Of a stretch of DNA of 57,682 bases, positions 27,829 through 36,765 are shown in pieces. The stretch lies in the NCBI RefSeq assembly GCF_012911015.1, contig NZ_WVVV01000014.1:43671-101352 (forward strand), written 5' to 3'. Both the position numbers and the translations under genes were made by a program. The notes beneath the pieces were generated by a model that searched no databases, was not told the DNA's origin, and worked only from the letters and a program-made list of their open reading frames with translations. The first letter of the stretch is position 1. Each line of letters begins with the position of its first letter. The DNA comes from Chelativorans sp. ZYF759. GTDB taxonomy: Bacteria > Pseudomonadota > Alphaproteobacteria > Rhizobiales > Rhizobiaceae.

Positions 27829-28667
27829 CAGGATTTCTTCCACTCCGGCCTTCGCTTCCCGAAGAATGCGGCAATCCCCTCTTCCGCGTCGGCGGCGAGC
27901 ATGTTGTCGACCATCGCCTTTGATGCGTGATCGTAGGCGGCCGCCACGCCCATCTCGCTCTGGGCCTGGAAGGTGTGCTTGCCGAGCTGGATCGCGAAAG
28001 GCGATTTGGCGGCAATGGTTTGGGCGTATTTGTCCACGATCTGATTCAGGTACTGTTCCGGGACCACCCGGTTGACCAGCCCGTACTCGCGGGCGCTGGC
28101 GGCATCGACCATCTCGCCGGTCAGGAGCATTTCCATGGCGTGCTTGCGATGCACCTTGCGCGAGAGCGCGACGGCGGGTGTCGAACAGAACAGGCCGACA
28201 TCGATGCCGTTGACGCCGAAGCGTGAACGGTCGGTCGCGATGGCGAGATCGCAGGAAGCGACCAACTGGCATCCGGCGGCTGTCGCGATGCCGTCAATCG
28301 CGGCGATGACCGGTTTTGGATGGTTCACCACCGACTGCATGAGACGCGCACACATGGCGAAGGTTCGCTCGAAGAACGCCCTGCCGGCGTCCGGATCGCT
28401 GCGGTGAGCGTTCATCTCCTTCAGATCATGGCCGGCCGAAAAGACCTTGCCGGGTCCGGCCGCGAGAACGATCACCCGCACCTCTGGGTCACCGGCCGCG
28501 GCGTCGAGCGCAGCCTGCAATGCCTCCATCACGGCGATGGACAAAGCGTTGGCCGGCGGGTTGGAAAGGGTGATGCGGCAGATGCCGTCGGAGCTTTCCG
28601 CCACCACGGGCTGATGCGGCTCATGCGCGGTCGGTACAGTCAGATTATCGGTCACGCCATCATCCAT
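27828..28667 (-). CDS. Enoyl-CoA hydratase/isomerase family protein
   Basis: A 279-residue crotonase-fold protein, closest by pattern to the ECHDC3-like group (AGHDLKEM oxyanion segment, GIATAAGCQLVASCDLA). The two catalytic glutamates of enoyl-CoA hydratase are not conserved: the GGGCEL position reads AAGCQL (Glu to Gln), and the FGQPEI position reads FGVNGI (Glu to Gly). It therefore probably has a non-hydratase role or another substrate. It is first in an overlapped operon with VOC and CoA-binding genes. Confidence 0.92.
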   Translation of the reverse strand: MDDGVTDNLTVPTAHEPHQPVVAESSDGICRITLSNPPANALSIAVMEALQAALDAAAGDPEVRVIVLAAGPGKVFSAGHDLKEMNAHRSDPDAGRAFFERTFAMCARLMQSVVNHPKPVIAAIDGIATAAGCQLVASCDLAIATDRSRFGVNGIDVGLFCSTPAVALSRKVHRKHAMEMLLTGEMVDAASAREYGLVNRVVPEQYLNQIVDKYAQTIAAKSPFAIQLGKHTFQAQSEMGVAAAYDHASKAMVDNMLAADAEEGIAAFFGKRRPEWKKS

Positions 28668-28728
28668 TTCCTGCCATGATGAGGCAGACTAGAGCATATG
28701 ACGCATATTGGGAATCAGGTAGCGTCGC

Positions 28729-30225
28729 TTACTGGCACACGGATTGCGGCAGCCAAGCCGAGATCTCGATCGTCGTTCCCTCCCCGCCGCGGGAATTGGG
28801 CCAGTCATATTGCCTCGTCGCGGCACGAACCAGGCCATGATCCGCGAAGAACTCTCCCCCCGGCCCGATCGCCAGGGCGCCGGTTACTTCAAGCGCCCCG
28901 ACATCGACCCACGGCGATCGTCCCGCTTCGAACTGATCGAACCATTGTGCCCGTGTCGGAAGGGTACTCGCGACGATGGCGGCAGGCGACTCGCCCCCAA
29001 CGACGCCAAGGGGCAATGGCGGCAGGCAGTGTGCCTCCAGTCCCTCGTCCCAGACATCCTGGGCGGCATTAACCAAGGGGGCGGCCGGCATCAACGGCGT
29101 CCATTCCATCGGCCGGCCGTCGGCCCTCCAATAGGCCGCCTGCCGTTCGAGCGGATAGACCAGCATGATGACGAGCACGGCGCCGAGCACCAGCACCTCG
29201 CCGCCAGGCCGAAAACGCATTGCCCCCCAGCGCCCCCTCATGCCGCGCGACAGCAGCCATGGCGGCAGAAACAGGAAGTTGACGAGAAGCCAATGATCCT
29301 TGATGTCGACGCCCAGCACCAGCGCGCCGAGTGCTATCACGAGGAGCGGCCCGAACGAGGCCACCGCCAGCATCGTCTCGAGACGGCCTGCCTCTTCGTC
29401 TGCGGGCTTTGGCGCGCCCGCGATACCGAAACGAACGGCAATCCATGGCAGAACCAGCACCCCCAGCGTTGCCCCGATCACCACCAGCGGACCCATCAGA
29501 TGATCCGACCAGCGGCCGGAATCCAGACCCGTGCGCTCCACGATGAAGTCGCCTGCCTCCGACCCGCCGGAAAAGAATGTCCGCCAGAGCGTCGGCGCAA
29601 CCAGGGCCGCAAAGAGCACGAGCGACGCCGCCAGGTGCACCGGCCGCAGGCGCGACCGCCAGTATGGGTCGATCAGCACGAGGAGGCCGAGGCACGCAGG
29701 TATCAGGACGAAGGTGAACTTCGACAGGAGGCCGCCGGCAGCGGCGACAGCCGCCAGCAGCCACCAGCCGATTGACCCGCGTGTCAGCGCCCGCCACGTG
29801 CCGAGCAGGAACAGGGCCGCGAACGGGTATTGCGCAATATTGGCATTCCACTGCGGCAGGTGGACGCCGAAATAGAAGACGAGACCGGACAAAACGACCG
29901 CGATGAAGGCGAATGTCCGGTCATGCACGTCACGCAGCAGGGCATAGAGGGCCAGTTGCGCTGCGACGAAGGCGAGCGCGGAGACCAGATAGACACTTGG
30001 CAGCCAGCCACCCGTCGCCAGAAAGGCGATTTCCTGGAGCCAGACCTTCATTGGCGGATGGCGATAGAGGCCGAGCGGCCATTCGCGCCCCCAGGCACTC
30101 TGTTCCACCACGTCGAGCGGCAGCCCGGCATTGGACCAATATGGGATGAGCACCCATGCTCCCGCGTAGAGGAGCAACCACAGATGGACGCCGTAAGGAC
30201 TGGCCGCAAGCCTGTTGAGAATCAT
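28729..30225 (-). CDS. Glycosyltransferase family 39-like membrane protein
   Basis: A 498-residue polytopic protein of the ArnT/PMT_2 type, with about ten hydrophobic helices and a large C-terminal periplasmic part. The first loop PLDVVEQSAWGREWPLGLYR and HPPMKVWLQ resembles the D/E-containing donor loop of lipid-linked sugar transferases. Such enzymes move a sugar from undecaprenyl phosphate to lipid A or protein; the acceptor is unknown here. ATG 30225 is preferred, with AGAGG upstream, over 30252. Confidence 0.82.
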   Translation of the reverse strand: MILNRLAASPYGVHLWLLLYAGAWVLIPYWSNAGLPLDVVEQSAWGREWPLGLYRHPPMKVWLQEIAFLATGGWLPSVYLVSALAFVAAQLALYALLRDVHDRTFAFIAVVLSGLVFYFGVHLPQWNANIAQYPFAALFLLGTWRALTRGSIGWWLLAAVAAAGGLLSKFTFVLIPACLGLLVLIDPYWRSRLRPVHLAASLVLFAALVAPTLWRTFFSGGSEAGDFIVERTGLDSGRWSDHLMGPLVVIGATLGVLVLPWIAVRFGIAGAPKPADEEAGRLETMLAVASFGPLLVIALGALVLGVDIKDHWLLVNFLFLPPWLLSRGMRGRWGAMRFRPGGEVLVLGAVLVIMLVYPLERQAAYWRADGRPMEWTPLMPAAPLVNAAQDVWDEGLEAHCLPPLPLGVVGGESPAAIVASTLPTRAQWFDQFEAGRSPWVDVGALEVTGALAIGPGGEFFADHGLVRAATRQYDWPNSRGGEGTTIEISAWLPQSVCQ

Positions 30226-30411
30226 GACGCCTCTGGTTGGCCCTTCTTGCATCCGCCAGCGGGTTTACCGACGATAACCGGCGAGTCGGTTGCAGAAAGG
30301 TTCAAGGCCGACTTAGCTTCTGCCCGCATGGGGTTCAAGGCGGCTGGTTTTTCGGAGGGGCCGAGGTGGCGCATGCGCTGGCCACGCGCGGCAAAGGGAG
30401 GTGCGCATCTC

Positions 30412-30858
30412 ATGAACAAATCCGACCTGGTTCCTCTCATGTCGGCCGAAGAGGTCAATGCGTTGCTTGGCCGCGTCTATCCGCAGCTAAACGACGATTT
30501 CGCCGATTATCGGGCAACGGACGTGTTTGCCGGGGGGTGCACGGTGCGGCTGATGGCGGGCGAACGACACCTGCGGCCGGGCGGCACCGTATCCGGCCCG
30601 TCGCTCTTCACGCTCGCCGACATCGGCGGCTATGTGTGCGTCCTGACCCATGGCGGGCCGGACGTCCTGTCGGTCACCACGAACCTCAACATCAACTTCA
30701 TGCGCAAGGCACCGGCCGGCCCGATCGACGGCCATTGCCGCATTCTCAAGCTCGGGCGCAGCCTGATGGTGTTCGAGATCGACATGGTGGCAGGTCCCGA
30801 CGGACTTACCGTGGCGCATGCGACGGGGACCTATTCGATCCCCCCGAGGCGCGGGTAG
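30412..30858 (+). CDS. PaaI family thioesterase (hot-dog fold)
   Basis: A 148-residue hot-dog protein. It has HLRPGGTVSGPSLFTLADIG, where G-x-x-x-G...L-A-D resembles the PaaI helix, and LSVTTNLNINFMRKAPAG, the central strand. The catalytic acid is probably the Asp in LADIGG. It should hydrolyse small acyl-CoAs. ATG 30412 follows AGGGAGG. It lies upstream of rplM and could be followed by a separate transcription unit. Confidence 0.87.
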   Translation: MNKSDLVPLMSAEEVNALLGRVYPQLNDDFADYRATDVFAGGCTVRLMAGERHLRPGGTVSGPSLFTLADIGGYVCVLTHGGPDVLSVTTNLNINFMRKAPAGPIDGHCRILKLGRSLMVFEIDMVAGPDGLTVAHATGTYSIPPRRG

Positions 30859-31116
30859 CGGACGGCAAAACAGGCAAAAATGCCAACAGCTGTGTGGTAA
30901 AATCTTACCGTTTTCGTAAGCTATTGTTTTTGCTTCATATTTGCGCTTCCGTTCCAGCATTTGCGTGTTGACGCTCGGTTCTCGCTCCCCTACAAGCACC
31001 TCCTGAAGCAGCGGCCCGTGGGTCGCCGTTTTTTCTTGGCCGGGCAAGTTGCACGGACAAGTCAAGCAACAAGAAACGCCTTCGCCTGGCGAAGGTCCCG
31101 GATTAAGGCAGAAACC
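30859..31116 (+). promoter_or_regulatory. rplM promoter and structured leader
   Basis: TTGACG (30968-30973), a 17-base spacer and TACAAG (30991-30996) form a good vegetative promoter. The resulting leader of about 110 bases begins with a short GC hairpin (31011-31026) followed by six T residues (CGTTTTTT), an attenuator-like structure, then an exact 7-bp hairpin (CCTTCGC/GCGAAGG) near 31080-31096 just before the rplM ribosome site. Confidence 0.6.
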
Positions 31117-31578
31117 ATGAAGACATTTTCGCAGAAGCCTGCGGACGTGACGAAGAAGTGGGTGCTGATCGACGCGCAGAACGTTGTCGTCGGCCGCCTC
31201 GCCACCATCGTCGCCAGCCGCCTGCGCGGCAAGCACAAGCCGTCCTTCACCCCCCATGTCGACGATGGCGACAACGTCATCATCATCAATGCCGACAAGG
31301 CGGTGTTCACCGGCCGCAAGCTGACGGACAAGAAGTATTACTGGCACACCGGCCATCCCGGCGGCATCAAGGAGCGCACCGCGAAGCAGATCCTCGAGGG
31401 TCGTTTCCCCGAGCGCGTGGTCGAAAAGGCCATCGAGCGCATGATCCCGCGCGGCCCGCTTGGCCGCCAGCAGATGAAGAATCTCCGCGTCTATGCCGGC
31501 GCCGAGCACCCCCACGAGGCTCAGCAGCCCGAGACGCTCGACGTCGCGGCGCTGAACCGCAAGAACACAAGGGCCTGA
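31117..31578 (+). CDS. rplM: 50S ribosomal protein L13
   Basis: A 153-residue L13. It has [38 protein letters not shown] and [10 protein letters not shown], and ends [20 protein letters not shown], all family blocks. It precedes rpsI by four bases in the standard L13-S9 operon. ATG 31117 is preceded by AAGG, and residues upstream in the open frame belong to the leader. Confidence 0.98.
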   Translation: MKTFSQKPADVTKKWVLIDAQNVVVGRLATIVASRLRGKHKPSFTPHVDDGDNVIIINADKAVFTGRKLTDKKYYWHTGHPGGIKERTAKQILEGRFPERVVEKAIERMIPRGPLGRQQMKNLRVYAGAEHPHEAQQPETLDVAALNRKNTRA

Positions 31579-31582
31579 CAAC

Positions 31583-32056
31583 ATGGCTGAACTGAATTCC
31601 CTGCAGGACCTCGGCACGGTCCAGGACGCGCAGCCGGCAGCCCCGGTCCACGTCCAGAAGCTCGACGGTCATGGCCGCGCCTATGCCACCGGCAAGCGCA
31701 AGGACGCCATCGCCCGCGTCTGGGTGAAGCCCGGCTCCGGCCGCATCATCATCAACGACAAGACTTTCGACGCCTATTTTGCGCGTCCAGTCCTGCAGAT
31801 GGTGCTGCAGCAGCCGATCGTGGCGGCCAACCGCAATGGCCAGTACGACATCATCGCCACCGTCACCGGCGGCGGGTTGTCCGGCCAGGCCGGTGCCGTT
31901 CGTCATGGCATCTCCAAGGCGCTGACCTATTTCGAGCCGGAGCTGCGCGCCGTGCTCAAGAAGGGTGGCTTCCTGACCCGCGATAGCCGCGTTGTCGAGC
32001 GAAAGAAGTACGGCAAGGCCAAGGCCCGCCGTTCCTTCCAGTTCTCCAAGCGCTGA
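31583..32056 (+). CDS. rpsI: 30S ribosomal protein S9
   Basis: A 157-residue S9 with the universal core [18 protein letters not shown] and the C-terminal basic tail [17 protein letters not shown], which reaches the P-site tRNA. The first 30 residues are an Ala/Gln-rich extension common in Rhizobiales. Follows rplM by four bases and is ended by a strong terminator. Confidence 0.98.
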   Translation: MAELNSLQDLGTVQDAQPAAPVHVQKLDGHGRAYATGKRKDAIARVWVKPGSGRIIINDKTFDAYFARPVLQMVLQQPIVAANRNGQYDIIATVTGGGLSGQAGAVRHGISKALTYFEPELRAVLKKGGFLTRDSRVVERKKYGKAKARRSFQFSKR

Positions 32057-32083
32057 TTGCGTCACGGATTTCGGAACATGGAA

Positions 32084-32108
32084 AGCGGGCCTTCGGGCCC
32101 GCTTTTTT
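32084..32108 (+). terminator. Intrinsic terminator of rplM-rpsI
   Basis: An 8-bp GC-rich stem with a TTCG tetraloop, followed by TTTTTT, about 28 bases past the rpsI stop. Confidence 0.95.
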
Positions 32109-32163
32109 GTTGCCCCGATGTCAGGCTCGATTGATAGGTTCGTTACCGGAAAGGATACGGAAC

Positions 32164-33117
32164 ATGCCCACGAAATCCATCGACAACGCCTTTACAGCCC
32201 GCGCAATGACGGGCGCCGCCAGCGATCCGACCCACGCCGGCGCGCTGTCCTTCATGCGGCGGCGCTATACAAAGAACCTGAAGGGTGCGGATGTCGTCGT
32301 GTGGGGAATTCCCTTCGATGCCGCCGTCTCCAACCGGCCCGGCGCGCGCTTCGGTCCGCAGGCAATCCGGCGTGCCTCTGCGATCTTCGACAACGATCCG
32401 CAGTATCCGTTCGACCGCGATCTCTTCGATGAGCTGGCGGTGATCGACTATGGCGACTGCCTGCTTGATTACGGCAACCACCAGAAAACCCCGGCGACCA
32501 TCGAGCGCGAGGCAGTGAATATCCTCAAATCGGGCGCCTTTCTGATCACGCTCGGCGGCGACCACTATGTCACGTGGCCCCTGCTCAGGGCGCATGCGGC
32601 CAGGCACGGCAAGCTCGCGCTCGTCCAGTTCGACGCCCATCAGGATACATGGCCCGACGATGGCAAGCGCATCGACCATGGCTCCTTCGTCGGCCGCGCG
32701 GTGCGCGACGGGGTGGTCGATCCCGGCCGCTCGATCCAGATCGGCATCCGCACCCACGCACCGGAGGATTGCGGAATCCGCATGATCTACGGTCATGAGG
32801 TGGAGGAGATGCGGGCCTCCGAGATCGCAAAGACGATCCTGGAGCATGTCGGCGATGCGCCCTGCTACATCACCTTCGACATCGACTGCCTGGATCCGGC
32901 CTTCGCGCCGGGTACCGGAACGCCGGTGGCGGGCGGGCCATCGTCGGCCAGGATGCTTTCGACACTGCGCGCGCTGGGCGGGCTGAACATGGTCGGAGCC
33001 GACATCGTGGAGGTGGCGCCGGCCTATGACCATGCCGACATCACCGCCATCGCTGGCGCATCGGTGGCGATGCACTATATCGGGCTCGTTGCGGAAACAC
33101 GGACGCGCCGCGGCTGA
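32164..33117 (+). CDS. speB: Agmatinase family protein (ureohydrolase)
   Basis: A 317-residue ureohydrolase. The manganese-binding motifs are GGDHYVTWP, DAHQD and DIDCLDPAFAPGTGTP, arranged as in agmatinase, which makes putrescine from agmatine; guanidinobutyrase or arginase-like activity is possible within the family. ATG 32164 starts the homology. Neighbour argC is an arginine-pathway gene, but the two are separate by 79 bases. Confidence 0.87.
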   Translation: MPTKSIDNAFTARAMTGAASDPTHAGALSFMRRRYTKNLKGADVVVWGIPFDAAVSNRPGARFGPQAIRRASAIFDNDPQYPFDRDLFDELAVIDYGDCLLDYGNHQKTPATIEREAVNILKSGAFLITLGGDHYVTWPLLRAHAARHGKLALVQFDAHQDTWPDDGKRIDHGSFVGRAVRDGVVDPGRSIQIGIRTHAPEDCGIRMIYGHEVEEMRASEIAKTILEHVGDAPCYITFDIDCLDPAFAPGTGTPVAGGPSSARMLSTLRALGGLNMVGADIVEVAPAYDHADITAIAGASVAMHYIGLVAETRTRRG

Positions 33118-33196
33118 GACTCCGATTCAACTGCCTGACGGCCAGAGTCTCGTTCAGGCCTCAACCTTCTGATTTTGCGAGAGATTGTTTTCGACC

Positions 33197-34135
33197 ATGA
33201 AACCCAGGATCTTCATCGACGGCGAGCACGGCACCACGGGACTGCAGATCAGGGCGCGGCTTTCGGGCCGCGACGATCTCGACATGCTGTCGATCCCGGA
33301 GGCCGAACGCCGCAATGCCGGATTGCGGGCCGAGATGCTGGCGGAGGCCGACGTGGCGATCCTGTGCCTGCCGGACGACGGCGCCCGCGAGGCCATCGCC
33401 ATGCTCGACGGCAACAATTCGACGCGGCTGATCGACACCTCCACGGCCAACCGGGTGAACCCGGACTGGGCCTACGGCTTTGCCGAGATGGACGAGGGGC
33501 AGGAAAAGGCGATCGCCACGGCACGTTTCGTCGCCAATCCGGGCTGCTACCCCACGGGCGCGATCGCGCTGATCCGGCCACTGGTGAAGGCCGGCATCCT
33601 GCCGGCCGACTATCCCGTCACGGTCAATGCGGTTTCGGGCTATTCGGGCGGGGGAAAGCAGCTGATCGCGCAGATGGAGCAGGCCGACCATCCCGAGCAT
33701 GTCGCCGCTCCGCATTTCCTCTACGGGCTCTCGCTCACCCACAAGCACCTGCCGGAGATGCAGCTTCACGGGCTGCTCGACCGCGCGCCGCTGTTTTCAC
33801 CCAGTGTCGGGCGTTTCCACCAGGGCATGATCGTGCAGGTGCCGCTTCATATCGGCGACCTCAAGGGCAGCCCGAATCTTGCCGACATCCATGCCGCGCT
33901 GGCAGCACATTACGGCGATGGGGGATCGGTGGAGGTCGTGCCGCTGGCGGTCTCGGCCGCCCTGCCCCGTGTCGATCCGACGGAACTGAACGACACAGAC
34001 CGGATGCAGCTCCATGTCTTCGGCACCGAGGGCAAGGGTCACGCCAATCTGGTCGCCGTGCTCGACAATCTTGGCAAGGGCGCCTCGGGTGCGGCCGTCC
34101 AGAACATGGAGCTGATGCTGGCCGGCCGGGCCTGA
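33197..34135 (+). CDS. argC: N-acetyl-gamma-glutamyl-phosphate reductase (type 2)
   Basis: A 312-residue enzyme of arginine synthesis, the short ArgC type 2. The start [19 protein letters not shown] is the NADP-binding turn, and the catalytic Cys is in [12 protein letters not shown]. The substrate loop around YSGGGKQLI and the C-terminal [12 protein letters not shown] are also typical. ATG 33197 is preferred; an upstream TTG at 33185 lacks support. Confidence 0.96.
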   Translation: MKPRIFIDGEHGTTGLQIRARLSGRDDLDMLSIPEAERRNAGLRAEMLAEADVAILCLPDDGAREAIAMLDGNNSTRLIDTSTANRVNPDWAYGFAEMDEGQEKAIATARFVANPGCYPTGAIALIRPLVKAGILPADYPVTVNAVSGYSGGGKQLIAQMEQADHPEHVAAPHFLYGLSLTHKHLPEMQLHGLLDRAPLFSPSVGRFHQGMIVQVPLHIGDLKGSPNLADIHAALAAHYGDGGSVEVVPLAVSAALPRVDPTELNDTDRMQLHVFGTEGKGHANLVAVLDNLGKGASGAAVQNMELMLAGRA

Positions 34136-34142
34136 AGGCCGG

Positions 34143-35237
34143 TCAGCTTGCCCGCACGATGGCCGTCTGCGGCGGGTAGGCGCCCGTCGCGGCGCGCCAA
34201 TGCGCCACCGCAAACCCCAGCACGACGATGGCAAAGGCGTGATGGGCAAGCGCAAGGCCGAATGGTACCACGTAGACCAGCGTCAGGATGCCCAGCGCCG
34301 CCTGTCCCAGGATGAGCACCAGAAGCACGGTGGCGCGGCGGGCATGGGTGCTGCCCGGCTCTCTGCGCCATGTCGTGTAGACGTGCCAGGCCGCGATCAG
34401 CAACAGCAGATAGGCGCCCGTGCGGTGCATGAACTGGACCGTGCGCGAATTCTCGAAGAAGTTCAGCCAGGCCGGCGTCATGGTCATGAGCTGGTCGGGC
34501 AGCATGCGCCCGTCCATCAGCGGCCAGGTGTTGTAGATCATGCCTGCATGGAGACCCGCGACCAGCGCGCCGAGATAGATCTGCACAAGCACGAGAATGG
34601 CGACAAAGCCTGCCATCTGTCGCGTGTCAGGGCGCGACGGCGGCGCGGAATGCGGTGCCAGGCCGCGCGCCACCCACATGATGGACGCAAAGATGATGCA
34701 GGCGAGCGTCAGGTGCACGGCCAGCCGGTACTGGCTGACGCTGACGCGCTCGCTCAGGCCAGAAGCGACCATCCACCAGCCGATGAAGCCCTGCAGGCCG
34801 CCGAGCGCCAGAAGGACGAGGAGCCTGGGCTTGAGGTGGCTCTCAAGCCGGCCGGTCAGCCAGAAGAAGGCGAGTGGCAGAGCAAAGACCAGACCGACGC
34901 CGCGGGCCAGCGCGCGGTGGCCCCACTCCCACCAGAAGATCACCTTGAACTCGTCGAGGCTCATGCCCCGATTGATCTCCTGATATTGCGGGATCTGGCG
35001 ATACTTCTCGAGTTCTTCCAGCCATTGCGCCTCGGTCAGCGGCGGAATGACGCCATGGATCGGCTGCCATTCGGTGATCGACAGGCCGGACCCGGTCAAC
35101 CGCGTGGCACCTCCGACGACGAAGAGGGCAAAAAGCACCAGCAACACCACGTAGAGCCACCAGCGCACGAGCGCGCGATTGTGGGCCTCCCGCTCACGCG
35201 AGGCCAAGGGAGCCGCATCGACCGCAACTGTGACCAT
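34143..35237 (-). CDS. ctaA: Heme A synthase (COX15/CtaA)
   Basis: A 364-residue membrane enzyme that oxidises heme O to heme A for cytochrome oxidase. It has about eight membrane helices, conserved [16 protein letters not shown], and histidines in [21 protein letters not shown] and LAHHAFAI, which ligate the two hemes. The [13 protein letters not shown] segment is the alphaproteobacterial type. It is convergent with argC, with only seven bases between stop codons. Confidence 0.96.
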   Translation of the reverse strand: MVTVAVDAAPLASREREAHNRALVRWWLYVVLLVLFALFVVGGATRLTGSGLSITEWQPIHGVIPPLTEAQWLEELEKYRQIPQYQEINRGMSLDEFKVIFWWEWGHRALARGVGLVFALPLAFFWLTGRLESHLKPRLLVLLALGGLQGFIGWWMVASGLSERVSVSQYRLAVHLTLACIIFASIMWVARGLAPHSAPPSRPDTRQMAGFVAILVLVQIYLGALVAGLHAGMIYNTWPLMDGRMLPDQLMTMTPAWLNFFENSRTVQFMHRTGAYLLLLIAAWHVYTTWRREPGSTHARRATVLLVLILGQAALGILTLVYVVPFGLALAHHAFAIVVLGFAVAHWRAATGAYPPQTAIVRAS

Positions 35238-35398
35238 TCCGATTATCCAACACTCATCGAGGTGCCGACCACTTGGCCCAGTAAAGCGTTTTTATCAAGG
35301 ACACCGGTCGCGCGACATGCCGTCGCGCACGGCTGGCGGGTTCGTGATTGCCCCTTCGTCCGCCACGCTCTATTTGCTTGTCTGAAAAGGAAAAGCGA

Positions 35399-35629
35399 AT
35401 GCCCGTGCGCCTCAAGATTTTCATCGGGACCTTCATCCTGGTCACCCTGGTCGTCATCTACGCGATCGTTGCAACGGCAGTCGCCGTCGCCCAGCTGGCC
35501 GAGTCCGGACCCGTGGTCCACCTGCTCTATTTCTTTCTGACCGGCTTCCTGTGGGTGCTGCCGGCGATGGTGGTGGTGAAGTGGATGCTGACCGAGCCGA
35601 AGGGCAAGAAGCAGCGCCTCACACAGTGA
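35399..35629 (+). CDS. DUF2842 family small membrane protein
   Basis: A 76-residue protein with two transmembrane helices and a short basic C terminus, of the DUF2842 family, small proteins often found beside ctaA in Rhizobiales. No known function. AAAAGG precedes ATG 35399. Its end overlaps the convergent deacetylase gene by 11 bases. Confidence 0.85.
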   Translation: MPVRLKIFIGTFILVTLVVIYAIVATAVAVAQLAESGPVVHLLYFFLTGFLWVLPAMVVVKWMLTEPKGKKQRLTQ

Positions 35630-36674
35630 CCAGCCGCTTGCGGCTTTCGGCCAGCACGGTCAGGCCGGACAGCATGGTACGGACATAGCCGATCTGCTGA
35701 TAGCGGCCGTTGACGGACAGGCGCGGCAGGGCATGGAGATGGTTCCGGTGTTCGGCCTGAAGCATGCCGTGGCGCGTGGTGACGGCCGACGCGAAGCCCG
35801 CCTCGCGCACCATGCGAACCTCTCGCTCGCCGACGGCTTTCTCATAGCCGTAGGGATAGGCGAAATGCCGGGGCGAGGTGCCCGTCTCGATGGCGATGAT
35901 GTCACGGCTGGCCGCGATCTCGCGCTCCGCATCTCCCAGAGCCAGACGGCGCAGATTGTAGTGGTGAACGGTGTGAGCGCCGATCGTGCCCAGCGGATGG
36001 GCGGCGATACGCCTGATCTCGTCCCAGTTCATGATGTCGGAACATCGTGAGCGAGCGACAGTCGAACGTCCAGGCGCCATCAGCTCGGCCAGCCATGCCT
36101 GCTGGTCCTGCTCGGGCACCTGCGTCGTCAGGTAGTCCTGCAGATGGCGCGCGGCCTCCCGCTTGCCCTCCGGCGTTGCGCAATCGAAGGAGAACTTGCC
36201 GTTGTCGGTGAGGTAGACCAGCCAGTCGCGCCGGGTGACGATCTCCTCCACCATTTCCCACCACAGGCCGACGCGACCTTCGGTCAGGGCCGGCGCGACG
36301 TAAATCGTGAAGGGCGTGCCGTGTGCCTCGAAGACGGGGACAGCGTGGGTGAGGTTGTCGAGATAGCCATCATCGAGCGTGATCGTCGCAAAACGTGCCT
36401 GCGGACTCCCGCGTGAAACGCATTCGACTGCCTCGTCCATGGAGACGAAGGTGTAGCCCATGCGCTTCATGGTCGTCAGCACCGTGTCCAGAAATCGGGG
36501 CGTGATGGTGAGATGCCTGTTCAGACCGAGTTCGGTGGCCGGTTCGTCGTTGACGCGATGCAGCATCAGGATCGTGCCGATTCCCGACAGACTCGGCGCC
36601 ACCGCAGAGGCCAGCCCGGAATAGTGGGCCGCGTTCATGAACAGCTTGCGAGCCAGTTCCCGCCCGTCGAACAT
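35619..36674 (-). CDS. Polysaccharide deacetylase (NodB-like)
   Basis: A 351-residue carbohydrate esterase family 4 protein. It has ATITLDDGYLDNL, where the paired Asp is catalytic and metal binding, and GAHTVHHYNL with the two-histidine metal site. The RHFAYPYG and later segments are also typical. No signal peptide is evident, so it may act on a lipid-linked precursor at the membrane. It overlaps DUF2842 by 11 bases on the opposite strand and leads the polysaccharide region. Confidence 0.9.
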   Translation of the reverse strand: MFDGRELARKLFMNAAHYSGLASAVAPSLSGIGTILMLHRVNDEPATELGLNRHLTITPRFLDTVLTTMKRMGYTFVSMDEAVECVSRGSPQARFATITLDDGYLDNLTHAVPVFEAHGTPFTIYVAPALTEGRVGLWWEMVEEIVTRRDWLVYLTDNGKFSFDCATPEGKREAARHLQDYLTTQVPEQDQQAWLAELMAPGRSTVARSRCSDIMNWDEIRRIAAHPLGTIGAHTVHHYNLRRLALGDAEREIAASRDIIAIETGTSPRHFAYPYGYEKAVGEREVRMVREAGFASAVTTRHGMLQAEHRNHLHALPRLSVNGRYQQIGYVRTMLSGLTVLAESRKRLVTV

Positions 36675-36765
36675 TCCTTCACCTTTTCACGCTAGAAGAG
36701 TTTCCGTCCGCGATACCCGCCGGAAAGCGCGGACAACATCAATTGTCGGCCCGAAGGATTGAGAC

